64,000 nt of DNA from Roseibium limicola (GTDB lineage: Bacteria > Pseudomonadota > Alphaproteobacteria > Rhizobiales > Stappiaceae), in contig NZ_JAFLNF010000001.1 of the NCBI RefSeq assembly GCF_017313085.1, positions 620,001 through 684,000 of the forward strand, read 5' to 3'. The number at the start of each line of letters is the position of its first letter. Within the stretch, counting starts at the first letter, position 1. Below are positions 44,394 through 53,830 of the stretch, piece after piece. The notes below the pieces were generated by a model. That model was not told where the DNA came from. It did no database searches and worked only from the letters and a program-made list of their open reading frames with translations. Made by a program: the position numbers and the translations under genes.

Positions 44394-45317
44394 CTATGCT
44401 CCCCGGTTCAGATCGGCTGCAGAAACCTCAACCAACGCCCCGCGCTGGGTGACAACCTGGCCAGCCAGCCGGCACCCCAAACGAACCGCATCAGCCAAAG
44501 AACCGCCTTCAGCCAGGGAGGCAAGAAAACCGCCATTGAAGGAATCCCCTGCAGCCGTTGTGTCGACGATATTCGACACTGGCTCCGGCGCGACCTCGAA
44601 TGCGGCGCTGTCCACCGCTTTGACGAGAACACTGCCGGGTCCGTCCTTGACCACCGCCAATCTGGAACCTGCCTGTAAATACCGCTCGGCAGTTGCCTGC
44701 TTGTCAGCATCTGAAAACCATTCGGCTTCGTCTTCGAACGACGGCAAAACGATTTCCGAGACACTGGCACCAGCCATGGTCGCTGCGCACATGTCTTCGG
44801 CGCTGTCCCAGAGACGCCGCCGCAGGTTGGGATCGAACACCACCCGCACACCGCGCTCAGCCGCTGCCTTCAAGCAATCCAGAAGCACCTGACGGCCCTC
44901 CGGGGGAAGAATTGCCAGCGTGATCCCGGAGAAATAAGCGAAGTCGCCCTGCCCCAGCCCCGGCAGTTCTTTCAGGTCTTCCGCCAAACGCCGCGCTGCA
45001 GACTGTGAACGCCAGTACTGGAAACTGCGCTCACCATTCGCCAGAAAGATCATATAGAGGCCGACCGTCGCACCGGGAATGACCTTCAGCGCCGGCTCTA
45101 TCTTCTGAGCGCGCATGAAATCGGCCATCCGGCGCGACAATTCATCATCACCAACCGCGCTGAAATAAGCGACAGACAGAGTTTCCGGGCTGCTGACCTG
45201 CCGCGCATACCAGGCAGTGTTCAGCGTGTCGCCGGCAAACCCTATTGCGCAGTTGTCTTCCCCCCGTGGAGACAACTCGACCATACATTCACCGATTGCC
45301 AGAAGGCGGCAGGTCAT
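44394..45317 (-). CDS. kdgK: 2-keto-3-deoxygluconate kinase (PfkB family)
   Basis: 307 residues. The N-terminus LLAIGECMVELSPRG and the segment GFAGDTLNTAWYARQ are KdgK-specific. SFQYWRSQSAARRL lines the sugar site, and DTTAAGDSFNGGFLA carries the catalytic Asp258. It makes 2-keto-3-deoxy-6-phosphogluconate. I start at the ATG at 45317, directly after GAGGAG; the frame runs on upstream into the regulator. The divergent operon supplies 2-keto-3-deoxygluconate by two routes. A KDPG aldolase is not in the window. Confidence 0.9.
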   Translation of the reverse strand: MTCRLLAIGECMVELSPRGEDNCAIGFAGDTLNTAWYARQVSSPETLSVAYFSAVGDDELSRRMADFMRAQKIEPALKVIPGATVGLYMIFLANGERSFQYWRSQSAARRLAEDLKELPGLGQGDFAYFSGITLAILPPEGRQVLLDCLKAAAERGVRVVFDPNLRRRLWDSAEDMCAATMAGASVSEIVLPSFEDEAEWFSDADKQATAERYLQAGSRLAVVKDGPGSVLVKAVDSAAFEVAPEPVSNIVDTTAAGDSFNGGFLASLAEGGSLADAVRLGCRLAGQVVTQRGALVEVSAADLNRGA

Positions 45318-45321
45318 CGGC

Positions 45322-46014
45322 TTACTCCTCAAAATAGTCAGCGTGTTCGGCCCGGATCTGCCCCAGGATGAGCGCAATGCGACCCAGATGACTGGTCAGA
45401 AGCTGTTCCGCCTTCAAACTGTCGCTCTCCCTCAAGGCCTGAACAATCTTGCGATGATCGTCGAGCGCGATCTGCGCCCCGGAGGCCAGCGACAGAAACC
45501 GGACACGATCCATATGGGCCTTCTGCTCGCGGATCAAGGTCCAGGCGTAGTCATGATCAGCGATCTGGCAGATGCGCAAGTGGAAGGCGTCGTCCAGCTG
45601 ATGGAATTTCTGGCGCAGATCCGCTGAGACCGCCGCCTGCTGCTCTTCAAGCATAGCTTCAAGTTCATTGAGCTGGTCTGCGGTGATCACGTCCATTGCC
45701 GCCCGCAGGCAGGCGATCTCAAGCGCAGTACGGATAAAACGGGCCCGCAGCACGGCGGCTTCCGACACCTTGGAAATCTCTGTCGCGCGTTGCGGACGGA
45801 TCAAAATGAACCCCAGTTGCGACAACCGGAAAAACGCATCGCGCACTGGTTGCCGGGAAACACCCAGGGCCTTGGCGACGTCCAGCTCTGACATTCTCGT
45901 ACCAGGCGGCAGCTCCAGCGACAGAATCTGCTGATGTAACTCCTCGAAGACCGTGTCTGCGATCGACCTGATCTTCAAGGGTTCGAGCGCTTTCAACGCG
46001 CTGGGACCTGACAT
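45322..46014 (-). CDS. GntR-family regulator, FCD type, of the uronate locus
   Basis: 230 residues. The winged helix (about 15-80) contains ADTVFEELHQQILSLELPPGTRMSELDVAKALGVSRQ-like text, then an FCD domain (ELEAMLEEQQAAVSADLRQKFHQLDDAFHLRICQIADH, DDHRKIVQAL) with the metal-binding Asp/His set. It lies 4 nt upstream of kdgK and is divergent from the uxaC operon. It is the likely repressor, relieved by a uronate or KDG-type acid, as in UxuR/ExuR/KdgR systems. Confidence 0.87.
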   Translation of the reverse strand: MSGPSALKALEPLKIRSIADTVFEELHQQILSLELPPGTRMSELDVAKALGVSRQPVRDAFFRLSQLGFILIRPQRATEISKVSEAAVLRARFIRTALEIACLRAAMDVITADQLNELEAMLEEQQAAVSADLRQKFHQLDDAFHLRICQIADHDYAWTLIREQKAHMDRVRFLSLASGAQIALDDHRKIVQALRESDSLKAEQLLTSHLGRIALILGQIRAEHADYFEE

Positions 46015-46027
46015 GAATTGCTGCTCC

Positions 46028-46065
46028 GTTGACTCCGAATTTCAACTAGCATATTACTAAACTAG
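46028..46065 (+). promoter_or_regulatory. Candidate promoter and operator of the uronate operon
   Basis: TTGACT (46029-46034), a 17-nt spacer and TATTAC (46052-46057) fit a sigma-70 promoter for uxaC. GTTGA/TCAAC (46028-46032, 46042-46046) form an inverted repeat over it, and CTAG occurs on both sides of the -10. A likely site for the FCD repressor. Confidence 0.45.
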
Positions 46066-46158
46066 ATTTAAAGAAAGCCCGCCAGCTGCGTGATCGAGCA
46101 CAAAGCCGTGTGCGGGCCAGCTTTAAGAGACCAAAGACACATCCATCGGGAGGGGATC

Positions 46159-47604
46159 GTGGCACCGGAAAATCTCGCAAGAGCGCAACAAACTGATCAG
46201 AGTCGACTAAATCCGGACCGTCTTTTTCCGGCTGAGTTGGCGACGCGTACTCTGGCGCGCGCGCTCTATGAGACTGTCTGCGACTTGCCGATCATCAGCC
46301 CGCACGGCCATACCGACCCGCGCTGGTATGCCGAAAACGAGGCTTTTCCGGATCCGGCACAGCTGTTCATCACGCCAGACCATTACGTCTTTCGCATGCT
46401 TTGTTCCCAAGGCGTTTCGCTGGATGACCTGGGCGTACCACGTGCAGATGGCAGCCGGAAAGAAACTGATGGCCGCAAGATCTGGCGCATTTTCGCTGAA
46501 AACTTTCATCTGTTCCGCGGCACCCCATCACGGATGTGGCTGGACCATTCGTTTGAGCATGTCTTCGGTTGGACCAAGAAAATCTCGGCTGAAACCGCCG
46601 ACGAATCCTATGACCACATCGCCGATTGCCTGACCCGGCCAGAGTTCAGACCCCGGGCGCTGTTTGAGCGCTTCAACATCGAGGCAATCGCAACAACAGA
46701 GTCCGCCCTTGACGATCTCAAGTGGCACCAGCAGATCCGCGACAGCGGCTGGTCCGGCAAGGTCGTCACGGCCTACCGCCCCGATGCGGTCATTGATCCC
46801 GAGTTCGAGGGCTTCGCCGCCAACATCGAGCAGCTTGGCGAGATCTCCGGCGAAGCGGCCACGACATGGGCGGGCTATCTCGCCGCCCATCGCGACCGCC
46901 GTGCCTACTTCAAGGACTTCGGTGCCACATCATCCGACCACGGCCACCCCACGGCCCGGACGGAAAACCTGAGCCAGTCCGAAGCTGAAGCGCTGTTTCA
47001 GAAGGCTTTGAAAGGCGCGTGCTCTGCGGAGGAGGCCGATGCGTTCCGAGGCCATATGCTGACGGAAATGGCGCGGATGTCGCTGGATGACGGCCTGGTT
47101 CTGCAGATCCATCCCGGCAGCTTCCGCAATCACAATGGTCCGGTGCTGACGGATTTCGGTCGCGACAAGGGCTTCGACATCCCGACCCGCACCGACTATG
47201 TGCGCGCACTCAAGCCATTGCTTGATGCAGTCGGCATGGAAAAAGGTCTCAGCGTCATCGCCTTTACGCTGGATGAGACATCCTATGCCCGCGAGCTCGC
47301 TCCGCTGGCCGGTGCCTATCCTGCGCTCAGGCTCGGCCCGGCCTGGTGGTTCTACGACAGTCCGGAAGGCATGCGGCGTTTCCGCGAAGCCACAACCGAG
47401 ACTGCCGGTTTCTACAACACAGTCGGGTTCAACGATGACACCCGTGCTTTCTGTTCCATTCCCGCCCGCCACGATGTGGCGCGTCGGGTGGATTGCGCTT
47501 ATCTCGCCACCCTCGTGATCACGGGTCGGTTGGATGAAGATGAAGCGTTCGAGGTCGCGCACGATCTCGCTTACAGGCTTGCCAAGCAAGCCTATCGGCT
47601 CTGA
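46159..47604 (+). CDS. uxaC: Uronate isomerase (glucuronate/galacturonate)
   Basis: 481 residues. The metal-site start is PIISPHGHTDPRWYAEN (His49, His51). GLVLQIHPGSFRNHN and the C-terminal GWW-like motif LRLGPAWWFYDSPEGMRRFRE with GFNDDTRAFCSIPARHD are typical of UxaC. It converts D-glucuronate to D-fructuronate (or galacturonate to tagaturonate). I start at the GTG at 46159 behind GGGAGGGG; an upstream GTG at 46090 would add 23 unconserved residues. First gene of the operon. Confidence 0.9.
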   Translation: MAPENLARAQQTDQSRLNPDRLFPAELATRTLARALYETVCDLPIISPHGHTDPRWYAENEAFPDPAQLFITPDHYVFRMLCSQGVSLDDLGVPRADGSRKETDGRKIWRIFAENFHLFRGTPSRMWLDHSFEHVFGWTKKISAETADESYDHIADCLTRPEFRPRALFERFNIEAIATTESALDDLKWHQQIRDSGWSGKVVTAYRPDAVIDPEFEGFAANIEQLGEISGEAATTWAGYLAAHRDRRAYFKDFGATSSDHGHPTARTENLSQSEAEALFQKALKGACSAEEADAFRGHMLTEMARMSLDDGLVLQIHPGSFRNHNGPVLTDFGRDKGFDIPTRTDYVRALKPLLDAVGMEKGLSVIAFTLDETSYARELAPLAGAYPALRLGPAWWFYDSPEGMRRFREATTETAGFYNTVGFNDDTRAFCSIPARHDVARRVDCAYLATLVITGRLDEDEAFEVAHDLAYRLAKQAYRL

Positions 47605-47631
47605 GGAGCCATGCTTTGGGAGGAGTATGAA

Positions 47632-48612
47632 ATGAAACTATTGAAGACACTGGCCGGCGCACTGCTGGCAAGCGCTGCCCTGGCGACTGCCGCCTCGGCT
47701 TGTGAAATCACCCTGAAATCATCCGACACTCATCCGGATGGATACCCGACCGTCGAGGCGGTCAAGCACATGGGTACGCTCCTTGAAGAGCGCACCAACG
47801 GCCGCATCTGCGTCGAGGTTTTCCATTCCGCCCAGCTGGGTCAGGAAAAGGACACCATCGAACAGACCAAGTTCGGCGTCATTGACCTGAACCGTGTCTC
47901 CATGGGCCCCTTCAACAACCTCGTTGAAGAAACCAAGGTTGTTTCCCTGCCCTACATCTTCAAGGGCGCTGATCACATGCACCGTGTCATGGACGGCCCT
48001 GTCGGCCAGGACATTCTCGCAGCCTTCGAACCGCATGGTTACGTTGGCCTTGCCTTCTTCGATGGCGGCTCTCGCTCGTTCTACAACAAGGTCAAGCCGA
48101 TCAAGTCCATCGACGACCTCGAAGGCATGAAGGTCCGCGTCATGCAGTCCGACATCTTCGTCGACATGATGTCCGCTCTCGGCGCCAACGCAACCCCGAT
48201 GCCTTATGGCGAGGTCTATTCCTCGATCCAGACCGGCGTTATCGACGGAGCCGAAAACAACTGGCCGTCCTACGAAAGCTCCGGTCACTATGAAGTCGCG
48301 GGCTACTACACTCTGGACGAGCATCTGATCGTTCCGGAAGTTCTGGTGATGTCCAAGCTGAGCTGGGACAAGCTCTCCGAGGAAGATCAGAATGCCGTAC
48401 GTCAGGCAGCCAAGGATTCCGTTCCGGTGATGCGTGAACAGTGGCAGCAGCGTGAAAAGGCCTCGGAAGAAAAGGTCCGCGCTGCAGGCGTGGAAGTGAT
48501 CACCGAGATCGACAAGGAGCCGTTCATGGCGGCGATGGACAGTGTCTATGAAAAGCATGTCACGTCCGACAAGCTGAAGGATCTCGTCGCTCGCATTCGC
48601 GCGACGGATTAA
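47632..48612 (+). CDS. TRAP transporter periplasmic binding protein (DctP type); uronate candidate
   Basis: 326-residue precursor. The signal peptide is about residues 1-23 ([13 protein letters not shown]), and the mature chain begins at Cys24. DctP motifs are [80 protein letters not shown] text, and the conserved Arg that binds the ligand carboxylate. The ATG at 47632 follows GGGAGGAG. Ligand is inferred as D-glucuronate, galacturonate or an unsaturated uronate. Confidence 0.89.
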   Translation: MKLLKTLAGALLASAALATAASACEITLKSSDTHPDGYPTVEAVKHMGTLLEERTNGRICVEVFHSAQLGQEKDTIEQTKFGVIDLNRVSMGPFNNLVEETKVVSLPYIFKGADHMHRVMDGPVGQDILAAFEPHGYVGLAFFDGGSRSFYNKVKPIKSIDDLEGMKVRVMQSDIFVDMMSALGANATPMPYGEVYSSIQTGVIDGAENNWPSYESSGHYEVAGYYTLDEHLIVPEVLVMSKLSWDKLSEEDQNAVRQAAKDSVPVMREQWQQREKASEEKVRAAGVEVITEIDKEPFMAAMDSVYEKHVTSDKLKDLVARIRATD

Positions 48613-48620
48613 TTCCGGTC

Positions 48621-48653
48621 GGCCCTGCGGGTGCATAGCGCTTCCGCAGGGCC
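48621..48653 (+). other. Intercistronic hairpin after the TRAP binding-protein gene
   Basis: GGCCCTGCGG (48621-48630) pairs perfectly with CCGCAGGGCC (48644-48653), with no T run. It probably stabilises the binding-protein mRNA relative to the membrane-subunit genes. Confidence 0.6.
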
Positions 48654-48686
48654 ACTGCTTCTATCGACTTTCCTAAGGCTTCCGCC

Positions 48687-49211
48687 GTGAAAAATCTGAT
48701 GACTACCGTCGCGCTGGTCCTGGGCCAGATCGCGAAAGCCGCCCTGTGGCTGGCCGGTGCAGGTCTGCTGCTGATGACCGTCTTCATTACCGCGCAGGTC
48801 TTCATGCGCTATGTCATGAACAGCAGTCTCGTCTGGAGTGAACCCGCTGCGGTCATCCTCATGGGCTGGTTCATCTTCCTCGGAGCCGCCGTCGGTATCC
48901 GCGAAGGCTATCACCTGAGCTTCGACGTGCTGCTCTACTTCCTGCCGAAGGGCGCCAAACTCTGGCTCTACAGCATCTCGGATCTTGTCGTCACCGCCTT
49001 TGGCGTCGGCATGGCCTGGTATGGGTCCCAGCTCGCGCTTTCAGCCTGGGACGTCAAACTGCCGTCTCTCGGCATTTCCGGTGCTGTCGACTTCATGCCC
49101 CTCGTCGTGGGCGGCTGCCTGTTGACCCTATTCTCCCTGGAGCGTCTGGCGCGTCGCGCTGCCGGCCTGCCCACTGCCCGCTTTGGCGATGCCGAGCCGG
49201 AGGCCGCATAA
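48687..49211 (+). CDS. TRAP transporter small membrane subunit (DctQ type)
   Basis: 174 residues with four predicted helices. The DctQ motif MRYVMNSSLVWSEPAAVILMGWF and the segment GIREGYHLSFDVLLYFLP are conserved. It starts at a GTG behind AAGG. The large subunit starts one base after its stop. Confidence 0.87.
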   Translation: MKNLMTTVALVLGQIAKAALWLAGAGLLLMTVFITAQVFMRYVMNSSLVWSEPAAVILMGWFIFLGAAVGIREGYHLSFDVLLYFLPKGAKLWLYSISDLVVTAFGVGMAWYGSQLALSAWDVKLPSLGISGAVDFMPLVVGGCLLTLFSLERLARRAAGLPTARFGDAEPEAA

Positions 49212-49212
49212 C

Positions 49213-50493
49213 ATGGAAACCTTCATCCTCTTTGCCACGTTCACCGTGCTGCTATTGATCGGCACGCCAGTGGCTTTCTGTCTGGGCGCATCTGCCCTCG
49301 CAACTGTCCTCTACATGGGCCTGCCGCCCATGATCGTTTTCCAGCGCCTGAACTCCGGCGTCTCGGTTTTCGCCTTGATGGCCATTCCGTTTTTCATCTT
49401 CGCCGGCGAGCTGATGGTGCGGGGTGATATCGCCCGGCGACTTGTCGCGCTGGCGGGTGCCGCCGTTGGCCAGCTGCGTGGCGGCCTCGGCCAGGTGAAC
49501 ATCGCCGCTTCCGTGCTTTTCGGTGGCATTTCCGGCTCAGCCGCGGCCGACGCCACAGCCATCGGCGGACTGATGATCCCGCAGATGAAGGAAAAGGGCT
49601 ATTCGGTGCAATACGGCGTCAACATCACCGTGATGTCGTCGATCATTGCGCTGATGCTGCCACCTTCGCACAACATGATCATCTACTCGATCGCAGCCGG
49701 TGGGCGCCTGTCCATTGCGGATCTTTTCACCGCTGGTATCCTGCCCGGCCTTCTGCTTGCCGGATCGCTGATGGTGACCGCCTGGTTCGTCGCCCGCAAA
49801 GCAGGCTATCCAACAGAAGCCTTTCCCGGCTGGTCGGCACTTGGTGCGCTGTTCCTCAATGCAATCCCGGGCCTGCTGCTCATTGGCATCATTTTCGGCG
49901 GTGTCCGCTCCGGTATATTCACAGCCTCGGAAAGCTCCTGTATCGCTGCTGTCTACGCTCTTCTGGTGACTGTCCTTGCCTATCGCACGATGAACTTCGA
50001 GTCGTTCGTGGCCGCCACAAAGGCAGCTGTGCGAACCACCGCAATGGTGCTTTTGGTCATTGGGTCTGCCGCCTCGTTCGGCTGGTTGCTGGCGTTCCTG
50101 CGCATTCCCGCCGAGCTCGTCACCATCTTGAAGGCGCTGTCAGACAATCCGATTGTCATCCTGTTGATGATCAATATTGTGCTGCTGATGCTTGGCACTT
50201 TCATGGACATGTCGCCGCTGATCGTCATTACCACGCCGATCTTTCTGCCAGTGGCAACCGCCTTCGGAGTCGATCCCGTCCACTTCGGCGTCATCCTCGT
50301 ACTCAACCTGGGCATCGGGCTTTGTACGCCACCGGTGGGAACGGTACTGTTTGTCGGTTGCGCAGTAGGCCGAATATCGGTCTGGGATGCGATCCGCACC
50401 ATCTGGCCCTTCTACGGCGCGGCGATCTTCACCCTCATTCTCGTCACCTACGTTCCGGGGCTTTCGCTCTGGCTACCATCCCTGTTCCGTTGA
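49213..50493 (+). CDS. TRAP transporter large membrane subunit (DctM type)
   Basis: 426 residues, about 12 helices. Motifs: FALMAIPFFIFAGELMVRGDIAR, SVLFGGISGSAAADATAIGG, MSSIIALMLPPSHNMIIYSIAAG and GLCTPPVGTVLFVGCAVGR. I start at METFILF (49213); earlier in-frame codons overlap the small subunit gene. It is the sodium-coupled core of the uronate transporter. Confidence 0.93.
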   Translation: METFILFATFTVLLLIGTPVAFCLGASALATVLYMGLPPMIVFQRLNSGVSVFALMAIPFFIFAGELMVRGDIARRLVALAGAAVGQLRGGLGQVNIAASVLFGGISGSAAADATAIGGLMIPQMKEKGYSVQYGVNITVMSSIIALMLPPSHNMIIYSIAAGGRLSIADLFTAGILPGLLLAGSLMVTAWFVARKAGYPTEAFPGWSALGALFLNAIPGLLLIGIIFGGVRSGIFTASESSCIAAVYALLVTVLAYRTMNFESFVAATKAAVRTTAMVLLVIGSAASFGWLLAFLRIPAELVTILKALSDNPIVILLMINIVLLMLGTFMDMSPLIVITTPIFLPVATAFGVDPVHFGVILVLNLGIGLCTPPVGTVLFVGCAVGRISVWDAIRTIWPFYGAAIFTLILVTYVPGLSLWLPSLFR

Positions 50494-50504
50494 GGCACTG
50501 AACC

Positions 50505-50822
50505 ATGTTTGTGAAATCATTTCCCACCGTTAATGCGGATCCGGGTGTCACGCGTCAGGTGCTGGCAGACAGTCCCGACCTGATGGTTGTGGCCTTCCGC
50601 TTCGGCCACGAAGGCGCTCAGGGCAAGTTGCACAACCATCCGCATGTCCAATCCACCTATGTGGAAAGTGGACGCTTCCGCTTCACCATCGCCGACGCTG
50701 ACTTCGAGGTCGGGCCGGGGGACAGCTTCGTCATCCCGTCCGAGGCCATACATGGCTGCCTTTGCCTCGAACCCGGCACCTTGATCGACACGTTCACACC
50801 GCGCCGCGACGATTTTCTTTGA
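50505..50822 (+). CDS. kdgF: KdgF-type cupin (unsaturated uronate linearisation)
   Basis: 105 residues forming a single cupin barrel. The metal motif lies in KLHNHPHVQSTYVESGRF (His43, His45, His47), with His83 in SEAIHGC as a second-strand ligand. KdgF converts 4,5-unsaturated galacturonate or glucuronate monomers into 5-keto-4-deoxyuronate. It lies directly upstream of KduI and KduD, which use that product. This implies feeding on lyase products of pectin, ulvan, alginate-like or glycosaminoglycan polymers, although no lyase is in the window. Confidence 0.88.
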   Translation: MFVKSFPTVNADPGVTRQVLADSPDLMVVAFRFGHEGAQGKLHNHPHVQSTYVESGRFRFTIADADFEVGPGDSFVIPSEAIHGCLCLEPGTLIDTFTPRRDDFL

Positions 50823-50848
50823 AGCCTTTGCACTGAAGGACCTGTTCC

Positions 50849-51673
50849 ATGCTTACTGTTGAAACCCGCTACGCCATCGACCCGACCACTGCAAAAGGTC
50901 TCGACACAGAGGGCCTACGCCAGAACTTTCACGCTTCCGGCCTGTTTGCCGAGGGGGAGATCCGTCTGGTCTACACTCATTACGATCGCCTCATCGTCGG
51001 CGGTGCAGTCCCTGGCAACGGCTCCCTGACGCTGGACCACGTCAAGGAAGCCGGCACCCCGTCCCTGCTCGACCGTCGCGAGCTGGGTATTCTAAACATC
51101 GGCGATGCCGGTGAAGTCACAGTCGAGGGCAAGACCCATACCGTGGGACAGGGCGACGTTCTCTACGTCGGCATGGGCGCTGGCCCGATCACCCTGTCCG
51201 GTGCCGGTCGCTTCTATATTCTATCGGCACCGGCGCACCGCACTTGCCCGACCCGCCTGATCACCGTCAATGATGCACGCCGCGTCGAACTCGGCTCGGC
51301 AGCGACATCGAACGAGCGCGTCATCCTGCAGTTCCTGCATCCGGAAGTCGCCGACAGCTGCCAGCTGCTGATGGGCTACACCCAATTCGCGCCGGGTTCC
51401 GTCTGGAACACCATGCCGGCTCACCTGCATGATCGCCGTATGGAAGCCTATCTCTACTTCGAACTGGGCCCGGACCAGCGGGTGTTCCACTTCATGGGGC
51501 AACCGCAGGAAACCCGTCATCTGGTAATGGCAAATGAAGACGTTGTGATCTCCCCACCGTGGTCGATCCATTGCGGTGCCGGCACAGGCGCATATACCTT
51601 CTGCTGGGCGATGGCCGGCGACAACGTCGACTTCACAGACATGGACATGGTTGCGATGGAGGATTTGCGGTGA
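50849..51673 (+). CDS. kduI: 5-keto-4-deoxyuronate isomerase
   Basis: 274 residues, family-typical length. The zinc site reads His192, His194 (MPAHLHDRRMEAYLYFEL), Glu199 and His241 (SPPWSIHCG), matching the E. coli set. The N-terminus RYAIDPTTAKGLDTEGLRQNF is conserved. It converts 5-keto-4-deoxyuronate to 3-deoxy-D-glycero-2,5-hexodiulosonate. Its stop overlaps the kduD GTG start. Confidence 0.94.
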   Translation: MLTVETRYAIDPTTAKGLDTEGLRQNFHASGLFAEGEIRLVYTHYDRLIVGGAVPGNGSLTLDHVKEAGTPSLLDRRELGILNIGDAGEVTVEGKTHTVGQGDVLYVGMGAGPITLSGAGRFYILSAPAHRTCPTRLITVNDARRVELGSAATSNERVILQFLHPEVADSCQLLMGYTQFAPGSVWNTMPAHLHDRRMEAYLYFELGPDQRVFHFMGQPQETRHLVMANEDVVISPPWSIHCGAGTGAYTFCWAMAGDNVDFTDMDMVAMEDLR

Positions 51674-52398
51674 ACCCGTTTTCACTGGAAGGCAAGAAGG
51701 CCCTGGTTACAGGCGCCAACACCGGTATTGGCCAAGCTATCGCCATTTCCATGAGCGTGGCAGGAGCAGAAGTTCTCTGCGCTGCCCGCCGGGATTGCGA
51801 TGAAACGCTGGAGAAAGTCAGCAAGGGACGCCATGTCCCGCTCGATTTTGCCGACCCGATGGCTGCTGCCAGCTTGTTCGACAATGAGCAGATCGACATC
51901 CTGATCAACAACGCCGGCATTATCCGCCGCGCCGACTCCGTCGACTTTTCAGAGGCCGACTGGGACGACGTGATGGACGTCAATTTGAAGGCGGTGTTTT
52001 TCACATGTCAGGCGTTTGGCAAGGCCGTTCTGGCGCGCAATGGCGCCGGCGCAATCGTCAATGTGGCCTCTCTGCTGTCGTTTCAGGGCGGCATCCGTGT
52101 TCCCTCCTATACGGCCGCCAAACATGGTGTCGCAGGGCTGACCAAGATTCTCGCCAACGAATGGGCCGCCAAGGGCATCAATATCAACGCCATTGCCCCC
52201 GGCTACATCGCCACCAACAACACCGAAGCGCTGCGCAACGATCCGGACCGCAATCAGGCGATCCTCGAACGCATTCCCGCCGGTCGCTGGGGTGAACCTT
52301 CCGATATTGCGGAAACAGCAGTGTTCTTGTCTTCGCCTGCAGCAAAATATATCAACGGCGCCATACTCAATGTTGATGGAGGCTGGCTTGCCCGCTGA
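51670..52398 (+). CDS. kduD: 2-dehydro-3-deoxy-D-gluconate 5-dehydrogenase
   Basis: 242-residue SDR. The coenzyme motif is TGANTGIGQA (14-23), the catalytic residues Ser134, Tyr147 and Lys151 (SYTAAKHGVAGL), and INAIAPGYIATNNTEALRND is characteristic of KduD. It starts at a GTG four bases inside kduI. It reduces the diketo acid from KduI to 2-keto-3-deoxygluconate, feeding KdgK. Confidence 0.93.
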   Translation: MNPFSLEGKKALVTGANTGIGQAIAISMSVAGAEVLCAARRDCDETLEKVSKGRHVPLDFADPMAAASLFDNEQIDILINNAGIIRRADSVDFSEADWDDVMDVNLKAVFFTCQAFGKAVLARNGAGAIVNVASLLSFQGGIRVPSYTAAKHGVAGLTKILANEWAAKGININAIAPGYIATNNTEALRNDPDRNQAILERIPAGRWGEPSDIAETAVFLSSPAAKYINGAILNVDGGWLAR

Positions 52399-53830
52399 AT
52401 TGCCGCGTCTGACCCGCAAGGCCGCGAAACCCGTTCCCGGCATCGTCCATCTGGGACTTGGTGCCTTCTTCCGCGCCCACGGTGCGCTCTACATCGAAGA
52501 GGCCATGCAAGCTTCCGGCGGCGACTGGGGCATTATCGGTGTCAGCCTGCAAAGCTCCGCCATGCACGACCGGCTGGCCCCGCAGGACTTCGTCTATACC
52601 GCGCAGGAACTTGGGCCCAACGGGGAACAGCTGCATCAGGTCGGCGTTGTCACCGATGTTCTTGTTGCGCGACAGGACCCGGACGCCGTGCTGGCGACAC
52701 TTGCCGACCCGGGCATTCGGCTGGTCACGCTGACCATCACCGAAAAGGGCTATTGCCACGATCCGGCAACCGGGCGCCTGAACATGGCCCATCCGGACAT
52801 CAGCCACGACCTCGACAGTGAGCATCCCGTCTCGTCAATCGGCTTCCTAGTGCAGGCTCTGGCCCGGCGTCGTGATGCCGGGCTGCCGCCTTTCACCGTG
52901 CTGAGCTGCGACAACCTCCCTGACAACGGCCGTCTTTTGCGCGGCATCGTCCTGGAGTTCGCCGGTAAGCTCGATGCGGATCTGGCACACTGGATTGCCG
53001 AGGAAGGACGCTTCCCCTCGTCTATGGTCGACCGCATCGTGCCGGCCACCAAGCCGGAAGACATCGACGCGCTCGCAACCAAGACCGGCGTTCTCGATGA
53101 AGCCCCCGTGCTGCACGAGCCGTTTCGTCAGTGGGTCATCGAGGATGATTTCGTCGAAGCCTACGGCGCAGATGCACGGCCCGACTTTGGCGCTGTCGGC
53201 GTCGAGCTTGTCGCCAACATCACGCCATATGAAGACATGAAGATCCGGATGCTCAATGGCACCCATTCATCTCTTGCCTATCTCGGCTATCTCGCAGGCT
53301 ACGAAACCATCTCCGAGACGGTTGCCGATCCGGTGTTTGCCGAATTTGTCACGCATCTGTGGCGGCATGAAATCATGCCCTCCTTCACGCCGCCTCCCGG
53401 TGTCGATCTGAAAGCTTATGCGGAAGCTCTGTTCCAGCGCTATGCCAACCCGGCGATCCGTCACCGCACCTGGCAGATCGCCATGGACGGCAGTCAAAAA
53501 CTTCCGCAACGACTGCTCGGCACTGTCCGTGACAACCTGGCCGACAGACGCGATTGCCTCGGACTGTCAACGGCAATTGCCGCCTGGATGATTTACGTTG
53601 GCGGCACCGATCTGGACGGCAAGCCCATCGATGTGCGAGATCCCCTCGCCGACAAGCTGAAGGCCCTGTCCGACAGCGGGACAACGCCCGGCGAAAAAGT
53701 CGTCGCGCTCTTGTCGGTTGAGGAAATCTTCGACCCGCAGTTGGTAAAAGGTCTGCGCCTGCATGTGGAATCTGCCTACATCCTGCTCAGCATGGACGGC
53801 GTTCGACCAGTTCTGGAGCATATGGCATGA
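52376..53830 (+). CDS. uxuB: Fructuronate reductase / D-mannonate oxidoreductase
   Basis: About 484 residues of the long-chain mannitol dehydrogenase family. The Rossmann motif is IVHLGLGAFFRAHGALYIEE and the catalytic set Lys289, Asn294 and His297 in MKIRMLNGTHSSLAY. It reduces D-fructuronate from UxaC to D-mannonate. The start is ambiguous: ATG at 52376 (out-of-frame overlap with kduD of 23 nt), ATG at 52370, or TTG at 52388, which is best placed behind GGAGG. It shares an ATGA with uxuA. Paralogous to mtlK about 10 kb upstream. Confidence 0.88.
   Translation: MEAGLPAELPRLTRKAAKPVPGIVHLGLGAFFRAHGALYIEEAMQASGGDWGIIGVSLQSSAMHDRLAPQDFVYTAQELGPNGEQLHQVGVVTDVLVARQDPDAVLATLADPGIRLVTLTITEKGYCHDPATGRLNMAHPDISHDLDSEHPVSSIGFLVQALARRRDAGLPPFTVLSCDNLPDNGRLLRGIVLEFAGKLDADLAHWIAEEGRFPSSMVDRIVPATKPEDIDALATKTGVLDEAPVLHEPFRQWVIEDDFVEAYGADARPDFGAVGVELVANITPYEDMKIRMLNGTHSSLAYLGYLAGYETISETVADPVFAEFVTHLWRHEIMPSFTPPPGVDLKAYAEALFQRYANPAIRHRTWQIAMDGSQKLPQRLLGTVRDNLADRRDCLGLSTAIAAWMIYVGGTDLDGKPIDVRDPLADKLKALSDSGTTPGEKVVALLSVEEIFDPQLVKGLRLHVESAYILLSMDGVRPVLEHMA

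Noticed and set aside
47719..48636. Minus-strand open frame (305 codons) opposite the uronate TRAP binding protein
   Set aside because: The real gene on the plus strand has a signal peptide and family motifs; this one is its shadow.
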